DNA from: Lachnospiraceae bacterium
Lineage (GTDB): Bacteria; Bacillota; Clostridia; Lachnospirales; Lachnospiraceae
DNA: 64,000 nucleotides
NCBI GenBank assembly: GCA_017513125.1
Contig: JAFWDI010000028.1
Location: 45,677 to 109,676 of the forward strand
Direction of reading: 5' to 3'
Below are positions 34,125 through 43,509 of the stretch, one piece after another. Position numbers and translations under genes: made by a program. The notes under the pieces were generated by a model. It ran no database searches, had not been told where the DNA came from, and saw only the letters and a list, made by a program, of their open reading frames with translations. Each line of letters opens with the position of its first letter. Position 1 is the first letter of the stretch.

Positions 34125-35519
34125 ATGAAGGGAAAAGCGAAAGGAAGAGCGAAAAAGAAGAAAGTCCCCCGCATCGTGATCGCGGCGCCGGGAAGCGGCC
34201 GCGGAAAGACGACGTTCGTGTCGTCGCTGCTGGCGCTGCTGAAAAAGCACGGTGAGGACGTGCGCGCGTTCAAGTGCGGTCCGGACTATATCGACCCGAT
34301 GTTTCATGAGAGCGTGCTGGGCATCCCCTCGAAGAACCTCGACACGTTCTTCTGCGGCCCGGAGCTGCTGCGCGCCTCGCTGTACGAGGACCGCGGTTCG
34401 ATCAATGTCATCGAGGGCGTCATGGGCCTTTACGACGGCATCGGCATGACCGAGCAGGCCTCGACCTACGAGCTGGCGCGGATCCTGAATGCGCCGATCA
34501 TCCTCTGCGTGGATGCGCACGGAATGGGGCGCAGCGCCGCGGCGGTCATAAAAGGTTTTCAGGCGATGGACGACGCGGGACTGATCCGCGGTGTGTTCCT
34601 GAACCGGGTCTCGGCGGGATATTATCAGAAGCTCGCGCCCTGGCTCGAGGAGACCTGCGGCATTCCGGTCGTGGGCTTTCTGCCGAATATGCCGGAAGCG
34701 GTTCTGAAGAGCCGCCATCTGGGTCTGGAGTCTCCCGAGGAGAACGAGGCGCTCGCCAAGCTCGGAAAGACCGCGGAGATGCTCGAAGAGACGCTGGATC
34801 TCGCGAAACTGAAGCAGGTCGCCGAGAGCGCGGAGCCGCTCGACGTGAGCGTGCGCTTCGATGACGTTCTGCCTCCGGTCTCGGGCACGCGCGCAGTCGT
34901 CGCGGTCGCGAAGGACGAGGCGTTTTCGTTCTTCTATAAGGATAATCTGACCGCGCTGCAGAAGTGCGGCCTCGAGCTGCGGTTCTTCTCGCCGATGCGG
35001 GACGAAAAGCTCCCGGAGGGCGCGTCCGCGCTGGTCCTTTACGGAGGGTATCCGGAGCTTTACGCGAAAGAACTGTCGGCCAATGCCTCGATGCGCGAAA
35101 GCATCCGCACCGCCTGCGAGGGCGGCATGCCCGTGATCGCGGAATGCGGCGGGTTCATGTATCTGCAGGAGAAACTGAAGACCGCGGACGGGACGTTCGA
35201 CATGGTCGGAGTGTTCCCGGGCAGTGCCGAAAACCGCGGAAAACTGATCCGCTTCGGATATGTGCGCGGCACGGACGGGATGTCGCATCTGCGCGGCCAT
35301 GAGTTCCACCATTTCGACGTGGACGAACCGGGTTCGGCCTGGACCATGACCCGGGAGGCGACCGGGGAAGAGTACCCGGCGATGCACGTGAAAAACGGCG
35401 TGGTCGCGGGATTCCCGCATTTTTATTACTACAGCGACGTGAGTTTCGTGAAGCGGTTCGCGTACGCGGCGGAGGCGTTTTCGAACATGACCTGCGCGAT
35501 GGGACGCATACGGCTTTGA
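34125..35519 (+). CDS. cbiA: Cobyrinate a,c-diamide synthase
   Basis: CbiA amidates the a and c side chains of cobyrinic acid using glutamine and ATP. The 464-residue protein has a Lys-rich start (KGKAKGRAKKKK), a P-loop-like APGSGRGKTTF, CGPDYIDPMFH, EGVMGLYDG and the glutaminase pair IAECGGFMYL (Cys) and GFPHFYYY (His). It follows the cbiJ-cbiE stop by four bases. Confidence 0.96.
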   Translation: MKGKAKGRAKKKKVPRIVIAAPGSGRGKTTFVSSLLALLKKHGEDVRAFKCGPDYIDPMFHESVLGIPSKNLDTFFCGPELLRASLYEDRGSINVIEGVMGLYDGIGMTEQASTYELARILNAPIILCVDAHGMGRSAAAVIKGFQAMDDAGLIRGVFLNRVSAGYYQKLAPWLEETCGIPVVGFLPNMPEAVLKSRHLGLESPEENEALAKLGKTAEMLEETLDLAKLKQVAESAEPLDVSVRFDDVLPPVSGTRAVVAVAKDEAFSFFYKDNLTALQKCGLELRFFSPMRDEKLPEGASALVLYGGYPELYAKELSANASMRESIRTACEGGMPVIAECGGFMYLQEKLKTADGTFDMVGVFPGSAENRGKLIRFGYVRGTDGMSHLRGHEFHHFDVDEPGSAWTMTREATGEEYPAMHVKNGVVAGFPHFYYYSDVSFVKRFAYAAEAFSNMTCAMGRIRL

Positions 35520-35548
35520 TGTGCGGCTGAGCCGCGAAAGGGTTCGGT

Positions 35549-36580
35549 ATGAAACGAAACGAAGAGAATAAGAAAGCGGCCGGAGCGGAAGGCAGAGGAG
35601 TCTGCCTGGGCGTTTCGGTGGGCCCCGGGGCGGCCGGCCAGGTGACGCTGGAGGCATTGGACGCGATCCGGCGGTCCGACGTCGTGTATCTGCCGACCGC
35701 GCCGAAGGAAGAGTGCGCCGCGTACCGGATCCTGTGCGCCATGCTGCCTGAGATCGACGAAAAGGAGATCCGCTGCATGGAGGACGCGGGGCGGGCCGGC
35801 GAGAACATGGCGGAGCGCCACGCGCTGATGGCGCGCGAGACCGAGGAACTTCTGGACCGCGGGCTGACGGTCGCATACCCGACGCTCGGGGAGACCGCGC
35901 TCTACTCGACCTACATCTACATCCATGAACAGCTGGTGAGGGACGGCTACGAGTCACGCTTCGTCAGCGGCGTTTCGTCCGTGCAGGCGGCCTGCGCGAA
36001 GCTCGGGGCGAGGCTCGGTACCGGAAAGGAATCCGTGCATATCTTCCCGGGCTCGGAAGATCTCGAAGAGAAGCTGCGCACCGCGGGAACGCTGGTGTTC
36101 ATGAAGCCGCGGAAGGACTTCGCGGGCATGATCCGCACGATTCGCGAATTCGTCGCGTCGCACGAGGGCGCCTCGGCCTGCGGCGTTTCGAACTGCGGGA
36201 TGGAGGGCGAGATCCTCGCGAAAAACGCCGACGAACTGGAGAAACTCGAAGGCTATTTCACCGTGATCCTGGTGCGTTCGCCTGGAGACGCCGCCGAGGA
36301 CCTCTATGCTCCCGGCCCGGACTACTTCGAGAACCGTGCCTGCGAGTACTATCCCTGCCACGACAGCGAACACATCAACTGTCTGTTCTGCTACTGCCCG
36401 ATGTACTTCCTGGAGCGATGCGCCGGCCGGCCGGAGTGGAAGACCAGCAGCACCACCGGAAACCGGGTCAAGGTCTGTACGGACTGTACGTTTCCGCATG
36501 AACGGAAGAACTATGAAAAGGTCATGGATATCCTGAAATATAATATGCGGGAGGGCCGGTGCTGGCCTGATCCGAAATAA
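35549..36580 (+). CDS. cbiL: Cobalt-precorrin-2 C20-methyltransferase fused to a cysteine-rich domain
   Basis: Residues about 18-250 are a CbiL/CobI tetrapyrrole methylase (GVSVGPGAAGQVTLEALDAI; YPTLGETALYSTYIYIH; SGVSSVQAACAKLGARL) that acts first after cobalt insertion. Residues about 255-343 are a separate Cys-rich domain, ENRACEYYPCHDSEHINCLF with CYCPMYFLERC and VCTDCTFPH, which I recognise as the Cysteine-rich small domain (Pfam PF04071), of unknown function and usually a free-standing small protein near cobalamin genes. It ends the cobalamin run and is followed by a terminator. Confidence 0.92.
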   Translation: MKRNEENKKAAGAEGRGVCLGVSVGPGAAGQVTLEALDAIRRSDVVYLPTAPKEECAAYRILCAMLPEIDEKEIRCMEDAGRAGENMAERHALMARETEELLDRGLTVAYPTLGETALYSTYIYIHEQLVRDGYESRFVSGVSSVQAACAKLGARLGTGKESVHIFPGSEDLEEKLRTAGTLVFMKPRKDFAGMIRTIREFVASHEGASACGVSNCGMEGEILAKNADELEKLEGYFTVILVRSPGDAAEDLYAPGPDYFENRACEYYPCHDSEHINCLFCYCPMYFLERCAGRPEWKTSSTTGNRVKVCTDCTFPHERKNYEKVMDILKYNMREGRCWPDPK

Positions 36581-36660
36581 CATCGCCGCGGCGGGACCGC
36601 ATCCCCGCAAACCGGTTATTACTTCAGGCTTATGATGCGGAAGTGTCTTTTTCCAAATAC

Positions 36661-36694
36661 AAATGCAGCATTCCCCGCGGGAATGTTGCATTTT
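36661..36694 (+). terminator. Terminator closing the cobalamin operon
   Basis: A 15-base stem (AAATGCAGCATTCCC against its complement, one G-U pair, three-base loop) ends in TTTT. The ispG promoter begins within its 3' arm. Confidence 0.82.
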
Positions 36695-36714
36695 AAATTG
36701 CGCGAAAATATAAT
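36686..36714 (+). promoter_or_regulatory. ispG-polC promoter
   Basis: A perfect TATAAT (36709-36714) lies 17 bases after TTGCAT (36686-36691), about 30 bases before ispG. The -35 overlaps the preceding terminator stem. Confidence 0.6.
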
Positions 36715-36743
36715 GTAGTGAATACGAGATATAGTGGGGTACT

Positions 36744-37805
36744 ATGAGAAGACATACCAGAGTTATTGATATCGGAGGAGTTAAGATCGGCGGGGACGAG
36801 CCCGTCCGCATCCAGTCGATGTGCAATACACCGACCGCGGACGTCGCTGCCACCGTCGCCCAGATCGCGCGTCTCGAGGACGCCGGCTGTGAGATCATCC
36901 GTGTGGCGGTCCCGGACATGGAAGCCGCGGAGGCACTCACGGAGATCCGCCGGCAGATCCGGATTCCCCTGGTCGCGGACATCCATTTCGACTACCGGCT
37001 CGCGATCGCTTCGATCGAACACGGCGCGGACAAGATCCGGATCAATCCCGGAAATCTGGGCGGCGACGACCGTCTGCTCGCGGTCGTGGAGGCCGCGAAG
37101 GCGCGTCAGATTCCGATCCGGGTCGGCGTGAACTCCGGCTCACTCGAGAAAGACCTGATCGAAAAATACGGCGGGGTGACCGCGGAGGGCCTGGTCGAGA
37201 GCGCGCTGCATAAAGCCGCGCAGATCGAGGAACTCGGATACGACCGCCTGGTCATCAGCATCAAGTCCTCGGACGTCCTGATGTGCATCCGCGCGCATGA
37301 GCTGATCGCGGACCGCACGGACATTCCGCTTCATGTCGGCATCACCGAGGCGGGTACGCCGGGCGCCGGCGTCGTGAAATCTGCGGTGGGCCTCGGGAAC
37401 ATCCTGTATCAGGGTATCGGCGATACGGTCCGCGTCTCTCTGACCGGTGACCCGGTCGAGGAAGTGATCTGCGCGAAGCGGATCCTGAAGACGCTCGGTC
37501 TGCGCACCGGCGGGAACGAGATCGTTTCCTGCCCGACCTGCGGCCGGACGCAGATCGACCTGATCGGACTGGCGGAGCGGGTCGAGGCATTGTCCGCGAA
37601 GTATGACCACCTGGGTATAAAGATCGCGGTCATGGGCTGCGTCGTGAACGGTCCGGGCGAGTCGCGCGAGGCGGATCTGGGGATCGCCGGAGGGAAGGGC
37701 GAAGGCCTGGTCTTCCGAAAAGGTGAAGTGATAAAGAAGGTCCGGGAGGACGAACTGCTGTCCGCCCTGGAAGAGGAATTAGAGAAGTTATGCGGAAACC
37801 ACTGA
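36744..37805 (+). CDS. ispG: 4-hydroxy-3-methylbut-2-en-1-yl diphosphate synthase
   Basis: IspG reductively opens the cyclodiphosphate made by IspF to HMBPP, using a [4Fe-4S] cluster. The 353-residue protein shows VKIGGDEPVRIQSMCNT, ADIHFDYRLA, KIRINPGN and the cluster Cys of SCPTCGR and MGCVVNGPGE. Its last 16 bases overlap the start of polC. Confidence 0.97.
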   Translation: MRRHTRVIDIGGVKIGGDEPVRIQSMCNTPTADVAATVAQIARLEDAGCEIIRVAVPDMEAAEALTEIRRQIRIPLVADIHFDYRLAIASIEHGADKIRINPGNLGGDDRLLAVVEAAKARQIPIRVGVNSGSLEKDLIEKYGGVTAEGLVESALHKAAQIEELGYDRLVISIKSSDVLMCIRAHELIADRTDIPLHVGITEAGTPGAGVVKSAVGLGNILYQGIGDTVRVSLTGDPVEEVICAKRILKTLGLRTGGNEIVSCPTCGRTQIDLIGLAERVEALSAKYDHLGIKIAVMGCVVNGPGESREADLGIAGGKGEGLVFRKGEVIKKVREDELLSALEEELEKLCGNH

Positions 37806-40800
37806 ATGAGGCTATCCCGGGTCTGGTGCTGGACGCGGAGCTTGAGGCTGCGGTCGCAGGCGTATACGTCGAGAGCATCACGCATTCCGCGGACCTGTCC
37901 GAACTGAATATCGTTATTTCTTCGGACACGCCCATTCCGGCATCCGTTTTCAGCCTGGAGGAGATCATCCGCCGGCAGATCCTGAAAGACCGGAACATCG
38001 CGGTCCGGCTGATCGGGAAAGTCGAAGTGTCTCCCGAGACAGAGCAGCGGGCTGCGGGCGCGGCCTCCGGCGGAAACGGCCGGCCGAACGGCGGATGGAC
38101 CCGCGGCGGCCGGGGCAGCGGTTCCGGGAACGGAAAGCGCCGCCGCCCGAAGGAGGAGGGCATCCTCTACGGATCGACCACGGAGGGCAGGGTCACCCCG
38201 ATCGAGATGATTCAGGGCGAGACCGACGACGTCGTGATCGAGGGCGAGGTGTTCGAGGTCGACGAGAGAACGATCAAGACCGGAAACATCGTGTTCACCT
38301 TCGCGGTCACGGATAAGACCGACAGCATTAAGGGAAAGATCTTCGTCCAGCCGGAGGAGGCGGACGGGGTACGTGAGTTCCTGAAGACCGGAGCTTCCCT
38401 CCGCATCCGCGCGAGGGTCGCTTTTGATACGTTTATTCATGAGCTGGCGCTGGCAAACGTCCGCGGCATCCGCGCGGTCGAGAAGGAAGAGACCTTCCGG
38501 GAGGACCGTGCGCCGGTGAAGCGCGTCGAACTGCACTGCCACACGAAAATGAGCGATATGGACGGCGTCAGCGATGTTTCCGATATCCTGAAGCGCGCCG
38601 CGGCCTGGGGACATAAAGCCCTGGCGATCACCGATCACGGCGTGGTCCAGGCGTTTCCCGACGCCGCCAACACGAAACTCCCCGGTGATTTTAAGATCAT
38701 ATACGGCATGGAGGGCTACCTCGTCGACGATACGAAGGAGCTCATCACGCGCGCGGACGACCGCACGTTCCGCGATACTTTCGTGGTCTTCGACATCGAG
38801 ACCACGGGTCTGAGTTATAAACGCGACCAGATCATCGAGATCGGCGCGGTAAAGATCACGGACGGGCAGATCGTCGACAGGTATTCGGTCTTCGTGCGGC
38901 CTACGGTCCGCATCTCACCGGAGACGACGCGTCTGACGCACATCGAGGACTACATGGTCCGTGACGCGGACCCGATCGAGAAGGTTCTTCCGGAGTTCCT
39001 CGACTGGTGCGGCGACGCGGTCGTCGTCGCGCACAATGCCGAGTTCGACACCCAGTTCATTGCGGAATTCGCGCGCCGGCAGGGGCTGCCCTACGAGCCG
39101 GTGATCGCGGACACGCTGACGCTCGCGCGCATGCTGGTCCGCGACCTGAAGCGCTACCAGCTGCACATTCTGGCGAAGCGCCTCGGCGTGACCCTGACGC
39201 AGCATCACCGCGCGGTCTATGACGCGGAGGCGACCGCGGGCATCTTCCTGAAGCTCGCGAAGATGCTCGAAGAGCAGGGCTGCACGACGCTGCGGCAGGT
39301 GAACGAGCTGGGCGCCGCGAGCGACGAACTGATCAGAAAGTCGAAGACCTGGCACATCATCCTGCTCGCGAAAAACGATCTGGGGCGGGTGAACCTGTAC
39401 CGGCTGGTGTCATTGTCCCATCTGAAATATTTCGCGAACCGCCCCCGAATCCCGAAGAGCGAACTGATAAAGTACCGCGAGGGACTGATCATCGGATCGG
39501 CCTGCGAGGCCGGCGAGCTCTACCGCGCGATCCACGACGGCGAGTCGGAGGAGCGGATCCGGAAGATCGCCTCGTTCTACGATTACCTCGAGATCCAGCC
39601 GACGGGAAATGACCGTTTCCTGATCGCCAGCGAGAAGAGTCCGGTATCCTCGGAGGAGGATCTCCGCAGCATCAACCGCCGGATCGTGGCGCTCGGCGAA
39701 GAGCTGGGGAAGCCGGTCTGCGCGACCTGCGACGTGCATTTTCTGGACCCCGACGACGAGATCTACCGGCGCGTGATCATGGCCGGAATGAAGTTCCCGG
39801 ACGCGGACGACCAGGCGCCGCTCTATCTGCGCACGACGGACGAGATGCTCGGGGAATTTGCGTATCTGGGCGACGAGAAAGCCTACGAAGTCGTGATCGA
39901 AAACACGAACCGGATCGCCCGCATGTGCGAGCCGATCCAGCCGGTGCGCCCGGATAAAAATCCCCCGGTGATCGAACACTCGGAGGAGACCCTGCGCGAA
40001 CTCTGCTATAAGACCGCTCACGAGTGGTACGGGGAAGAGCTCCCCGCGATCGTGACCGACCGTCTGGAGCGGGAGCTGAACTCGATCATTTCGAACGGCT
40101 ACGCGGTCATGTATATCATTGCCTGGGAACTCGTGAAAAAGTCGAACGAGGACGGATATCTCGTGGGTTCGCGGGGCTCCGTCGGTTCGTCGTTCGTCGC
40201 GACGATGGCGAAGATCACCGAGGTGAACCCGCTGCCTCCGCACTACCGCTGCCCGAACTGCAAGCACTCCGATTTTGACGATCCGGCCTGCAGGGAGAAC
40301 GCGCTGGGCGCCGGCTGCGACATGCCGGACAAGGTCTGCCCGGTCTGCGGCACGCTGATGCTGAAGGACGGATACGACATTCCGTTTGAAACCTTCCTCG
40401 GATTCAAGGGCGACAAGGAGCCCGATATCGATCTGAACTTCTCGGGCGAATATCAGTCGCGCGCGCACGCCCAGACCGAAGTGATCTTCGGCGAGGGGCA
40501 GACGTTTCGGGCAGGCACCGTGACCGGCCTCGCGGATAAGACCGCGTACGGCTTCGTGAAGAAGTATTTCGAGGAGCACGGCATCGAGAAGCGCGGCTGC
40601 GAGATCGACCGCCTCAGCAAAGGCTGCGAGGGCATCCGCCGGAGTACGGGCCAGCATCCGGGAGGAATCATCGTCCTGCCCTACGGGGAGGATATCAATA
40701 CGTTCACCCCGGTCCAGCACCCGGCCAATGACACGACGACGAACACCGTCACGACGCACTTTGATTATCATAAGATCGAGCAGAACCTGCTGAAGCTCGA

Positions 40801-41881
40801 CATCCTCGGACACGATGATCCGACCATGATCCGGAAACTCGAGGATCTGACCGGGCTCGACGCGACGAAGATTCCGCTCGACGATCCGCAGGTCATGAGC
40901 CTGTTTAAGGGTACGGAGGCGCTCGGAGTCACCCCGGAACAGCTTCTGGGCTGCCGGCTGGGCGTGCTCGGCGTGCCGGAGTTCGGCACGGACTTCGCGA
41001 TGCAGATGCTGATCGACGCCGGGCCGCAGAACTTCGCGGATCTGGTGCGCATCGCGGGCCTCGCACACGGCACGGACGTATGGCTCGGGAACACGAAAGA
41101 CCTGATCCTGGGCGGAAAGGCCACGCTGCGGACCGCGATCTGCACCCGTGACGATATCATGCTGTACCTGATCTCGACGGGGCTGGAGCCTTCGATGGCG
41201 TTCGACATCATGGAGAACGTCCGGAAGGGCAAGGTCGCGAAAGGCCAGTGCGGCAAATGGGACGGCTGGAAAGAGGAGATGCGGGCGCACGGCGTGCCGG
41301 ACTGGTACATCGGCTCCTGCGAAAAGATCAAATATATGTTCCCGAAGGCGCACGCGGCGGCTTACGTCATGATGGCCTGGCGGGTGGCCTGGTTTAAACT
41401 GAACCGTCCGCTGGAATATTACACGTCGTTCTTTACGATCCGCGCTTCGGCATTTAATTACGAGACCATGTGTCTCGGGAAGGAGATTCTGGAGGAGAAC
41501 CTCGCCCGCCTGCGGAACAGCGAGACGAAGCTGACCGCGAAGGACGAGTCCACCGTCCGCGACATGCGCATCGTGCAGGAAATGTACGCGAGGGGCTTCG
41601 AGTTCCTTCCGATCGACATCTACCGCGCCGACGCTTCGAGTTTCCGGATCATCGACGGAAAGATCATGCCTTCGCTGTCGTCGATCGACGGCATGGGCAC
41701 GGCGGCCGCGGAATCGCTGATGAAGGCGGCGCGGGACGGGGAGTTCCTGTCGCGCGACGACCTGCGGGACCGCGCGAAGCTGTCGCAGCCTCTGGTGGAT
41801 AAGATGGCGTCGCTCGGGCTTCTGGGCTCGATCCCGGAGTCTAACCAGTTCTCGTTCTTCTCGAGCCTGGGGATCATGTAG
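37790..41881 (+). CDS. polC: DNA polymerase III, PolC type
   Basis: PolC is the replicative polymerase of low-GC-type Firmicutes. The 1363-residue protein has an N-terminal domain, a Gly/Arg-rich linker (about residues 85-122), an OB fold, a PHP domain (VELHCHTKMSDMDGV), an inserted DEDDh exonuclease (FDIETTGLSYKRDQIIEIGA; DAEATAG), a zinc-binding segment (CPNCKHSDF; CPVCGTLM) and the polymerase core with PDIDLNFSGEYQ. Length is close to B. subtilis PolC. It overlaps ispG and runs with 18 bases spacing into rnfD, so replication, isoprenoid and Rnf genes share one transcript. Confidence 0.98.
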   Translation: MRKPLNEAIPGLVLDAELEAAVAGVYVESITHSADLSELNIVISSDTPIPASVFSLEEIIRRQILKDRNIAVRLIGKVEVSPETEQRAAGAASGGNGRPNGGWTRGGRGSGSGNGKRRRPKEEGILYGSTTEGRVTPIEMIQGETDDVVIEGEVFEVDERTIKTGNIVFTFAVTDKTDSIKGKIFVQPEEADGVREFLKTGASLRIRARVAFDTFIHELALANVRGIRAVEKEETFREDRAPVKRVELHCHTKMSDMDGVSDVSDILKRAAAWGHKALAITDHGVVQAFPDAANTKLPGDFKIIYGMEGYLVDDTKELITRADDRTFRDTFVVFDIETTGLSYKRDQIIEIGAVKITDGQIVDRYSVFVRPTVRISPETTRLTHIEDYMVRDADPIEKVLPEFLDWCGDAVVVAHNAEFDTQFIAEFARRQGLPYEPVIADTLTLARMLVRDLKRYQLHILAKRLGVTLTQHHRAVYDAEATAGIFLKLAKMLEEQGCTTLRQVNELGAASDELIRKSKTWHIILLAKNDLGRVNLYRLVSLSHLKYFANRPRIPKSELIKYREGLIIGSACEAGELYRAIHDGESEERIRKIASFYDYLEIQPTGNDRFLIASEKSPVSSEEDLRSINRRIVALGEELGKPVCATCDVHFLDPDDEIYRRVIMAGMKFPDADDQAPLYLRTTDEMLGEFAYLGDEKAYEVVIENTNRIARMCEPIQPVRPDKNPPVIEHSEETLRELCYKTAHEWYGEELPAIVTDRLERELNSIISNGYAVMYIIAWELVKKSNEDGYLVGSRGSVGSSFVATMAKITEVNPLPPHYRCPNCKHSDFDDPACRENALGAGCDMPDKVCPVCGTLMLKDGYDIPFETFLGFKGDKEPDIDLNFSGEYQSRAHAQTEVIFGEGQTFRAGTVTGLADKTAYGFVKKYFEEHGIEKRGCEIDRLSKGCEGIRRSTGQHPGGIIVLPYGEDINTFTPVQHPANDTTTNTVTTHFDYHKIEQNLLKLDILGHDDPTMIRKLEDLTGLDATKIPLDDPQVMSLFKGTEALGVTPEQLLGCRLGVLGVPEFGTDFAMQMLIDAGPQNFADLVRIAGLAHGTDVWLGNTKDLILGGKATLRTAICTRDDIMLYLISTGLEPSMAFDIMENVRKGKVAKGQCGKWDGWKEEMRAHGVPDWYIGSCEKIKYMFPKAHAAAYVMMAWRVAWFKLNRPLEYYTSFFTIRASAFNYETMCLGKEILEENLARLRNSETKLTAKDESTVRDMRIVQEMYARGFEFLPIDIYRADASSFRIIDGKIMPSLSSIDGMGTAAAESLMKAARDGEFLSRDDLRDRAKLSQPLVDKMASLGLLGSIPESNQFSFFSSLGIM

Positions 41882-41899
41882 TATAAGGGGAGTTTTCGG

Positions 41900-42871
41900 A
41901 TGGCGAAAAACTATAACACACCGATACTGCTCGGGACGGAGGATCTGAGAAGCAAGTCCTTTGACATGCTTCTCGCGCTGACTCCCGTCCTGATCTTCGC
42001 GGTCTGGACGCACGGCGCCCCCGCGCTGCGGGAGATGTTCCTCAGCGTGTTCGCCTGTGTGATGTCGCAGTGGCTGTTCCGTTATTTTATGAAAAAGCCG
42101 CTGCGGCTTACCGACGGCACTGCGGTGGTCACGGGCCTGATGCTGGCCTGCTGCCTGCCTCCGAACGTGCCGGTCTACGTGCCGCTTCTGGGTGGAGCGT
42201 TCGCCCAGATCATGGTCGTCGAGCTGTTCGGCGGCTACGGGAATAACTTCGTGAACCCCGCGCTCGCGGCGCAGGGCTTTCTGCTGGTCAGCTTTTCGAC
42301 CGTGATGAGCACGAATACGGTCGACGCGATCTCGGTCGCCACGCCGCTGGTCCGCATGGCCGACGGACAGACTGTCGACCTGCTCGCGATGTTCCTGAAT
42401 AAGACCTACGGCACCGTCGGCGACATCTCGGCACTGTGCATCCTGATCGGATTTGCATACCTTCTGATCCGCCGCAGGATCAATCCCATCGTGCCCGCGG
42501 TCTCGACCGGCGTGTTCGCGCTCTGCCTGGGGCTGTTCTCCGGGCACGGTTTCGACGGACACTACATTCTCGGCCAGATCCTGGGCGGCGGCTTCCTGTT
42601 CCTGGTCTGCTTCTTCTCGTCCGACCCGGTCACGACGCCGAGGAAGGCGAGCGGGAAACTGATCTTCGGCATCGTATTCGGCGCGCTGTACGCCGTGTTC
42701 CGCGTGTTCGGGAAGAGCCCTGAGAACGGCGCCTACGCGCTGCTGTTTGTGATGCTGCTGACGCCGCTGCTGGATATCATGGCGACAGGATCGGAGAAGA
42801 AACTGAACCTCCGCGCCATGAAAAAGGAAACGGAGGACGCCGGCGAGGGCGGAAAGGAGGCGCGTTCATGA
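41900..42871 (+). CDS. rnfD: Rnf complex subunit D, first copy
   Basis: RnfD is a membrane subunit of the ferredoxin:NAD+ oxidoreductase that couples electron flow to ion pumping, and carries covalent FMN. The 323-residue protein has the N-terminal TPILLGTEDLRSKSFDMLLAL, GGYGNNFVNPALAAQ and the flavin-attachment sequence DAISVATPL (Thr148). A second RnfD is at 48.6 kb. It starts 18 bases after polC and overlaps rnfG by four bases. Confidence 0.94.
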   Translation: MAKNYNTPILLGTEDLRSKSFDMLLALTPVLIFAVWTHGAPALREMFLSVFACVMSQWLFRYFMKKPLRLTDGTAVVTGLMLACCLPPNVPVYVPLLGGAFAQIMVVELFGGYGNNFVNPALAAQGFLLVSFSTVMSTNTVDAISVATPLVRMADGQTVDLLAMFLNKTYGTVGDISALCILIGFAYLLIRRRINPIVPAVSTGVFALCLGLFSGHGFDGHYILGQILGGGFLFLVCFFSSDPVTTPRKASGKLIFGIVFGALYAVFRVFGKSPENGAYALLFVMLLTPLLDIMATGSEKKLNLRAMKKETEDAGEGGKEARS

Positions 42872-43497
42872 AGAAACATGACATGGATGTGAAAAAGATC
42901 ATCCGCGGCGCGCTGGTCCTGCTCGTCATCTGTCTCGTATCCGGCTTCCTGCTCGGCGCGGCCTACGGCGTGACGAACCCGATCATCGAGGCGCGCGAGC
43001 TCGCGGAGAAGGTCGCGACCTATCAGGCGATCTTTCCCGAGGCGGCGGATTTCCGCGAGGACGATCAGCTGAACGAGTATGTCGCGAACTACGAGGAGAT
43101 CCTCGCGGGGTCCGGTTTCGAAGCCGCGACGATCAACGAATGTCTGTACGCGGTCGACGCCTCCGGAAATATCCTGGGTTACTGCATGAGCATCACGACC
43201 ACCGGCAGCCAGGACGCGCTGACCACCGGCGTCTGCTACGGCGCGGACGGCATACTCGTGGGCATCAGTGTGCTGAAGAATAACGAGACCGTCGGCCTCG
43301 GCCAGCGGGCGAGCGAGGAGAGCTTTACCTCGCAGTTTTCGAACAAGGACGTGGACCGGTTCACGGTGACGAAGCGCGGCGCCTCCTCCGACGCGGAGAT
43401 CGAGGCGATCTCCGGCGCGACGATCACTTCGAACGCGGTCGTTCTCGCGGTGAACGCCGGCATGTACTTCGCCGACTACATCATCGCGAATTCCTAA
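42868..43497 (+). CDS. rnfG: Rnf complex subunit G
   Basis: RnfG is anchored by one N-terminal helix (ALVLLVICLVSGFLLGAAYG) and has a periplasm-side FMN-binding domain. The covalent FMN site SGATITS (Thr) is present near residue 182. Length 209 residues is typical. It overlaps rnfD upstream and precedes rnfE by 12 bases with a GGAGGTG site. ApbE encoded at 46.0-47.2 kb would attach the flavin. Confidence 0.95.
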   Translation: MKKHDMDVKKIIRGALVLLVICLVSGFLLGAAYGVTNPIIEARELAEKVATYQAIFPEAADFREDDQLNEYVANYEEILAGSGFEAATINECLYAVDASGNILGYCMSITTTGSQDALTTGVCYGADGILVGISVLKNNETVGLGQRASEESFTSQFSNKDVDRFTVTKRGASSDAEIEAISGATITSNAVVLAVNAGMYFADYIIANS

Positions 43498-43509
43498 GGA
43501 GGTGCGGGC

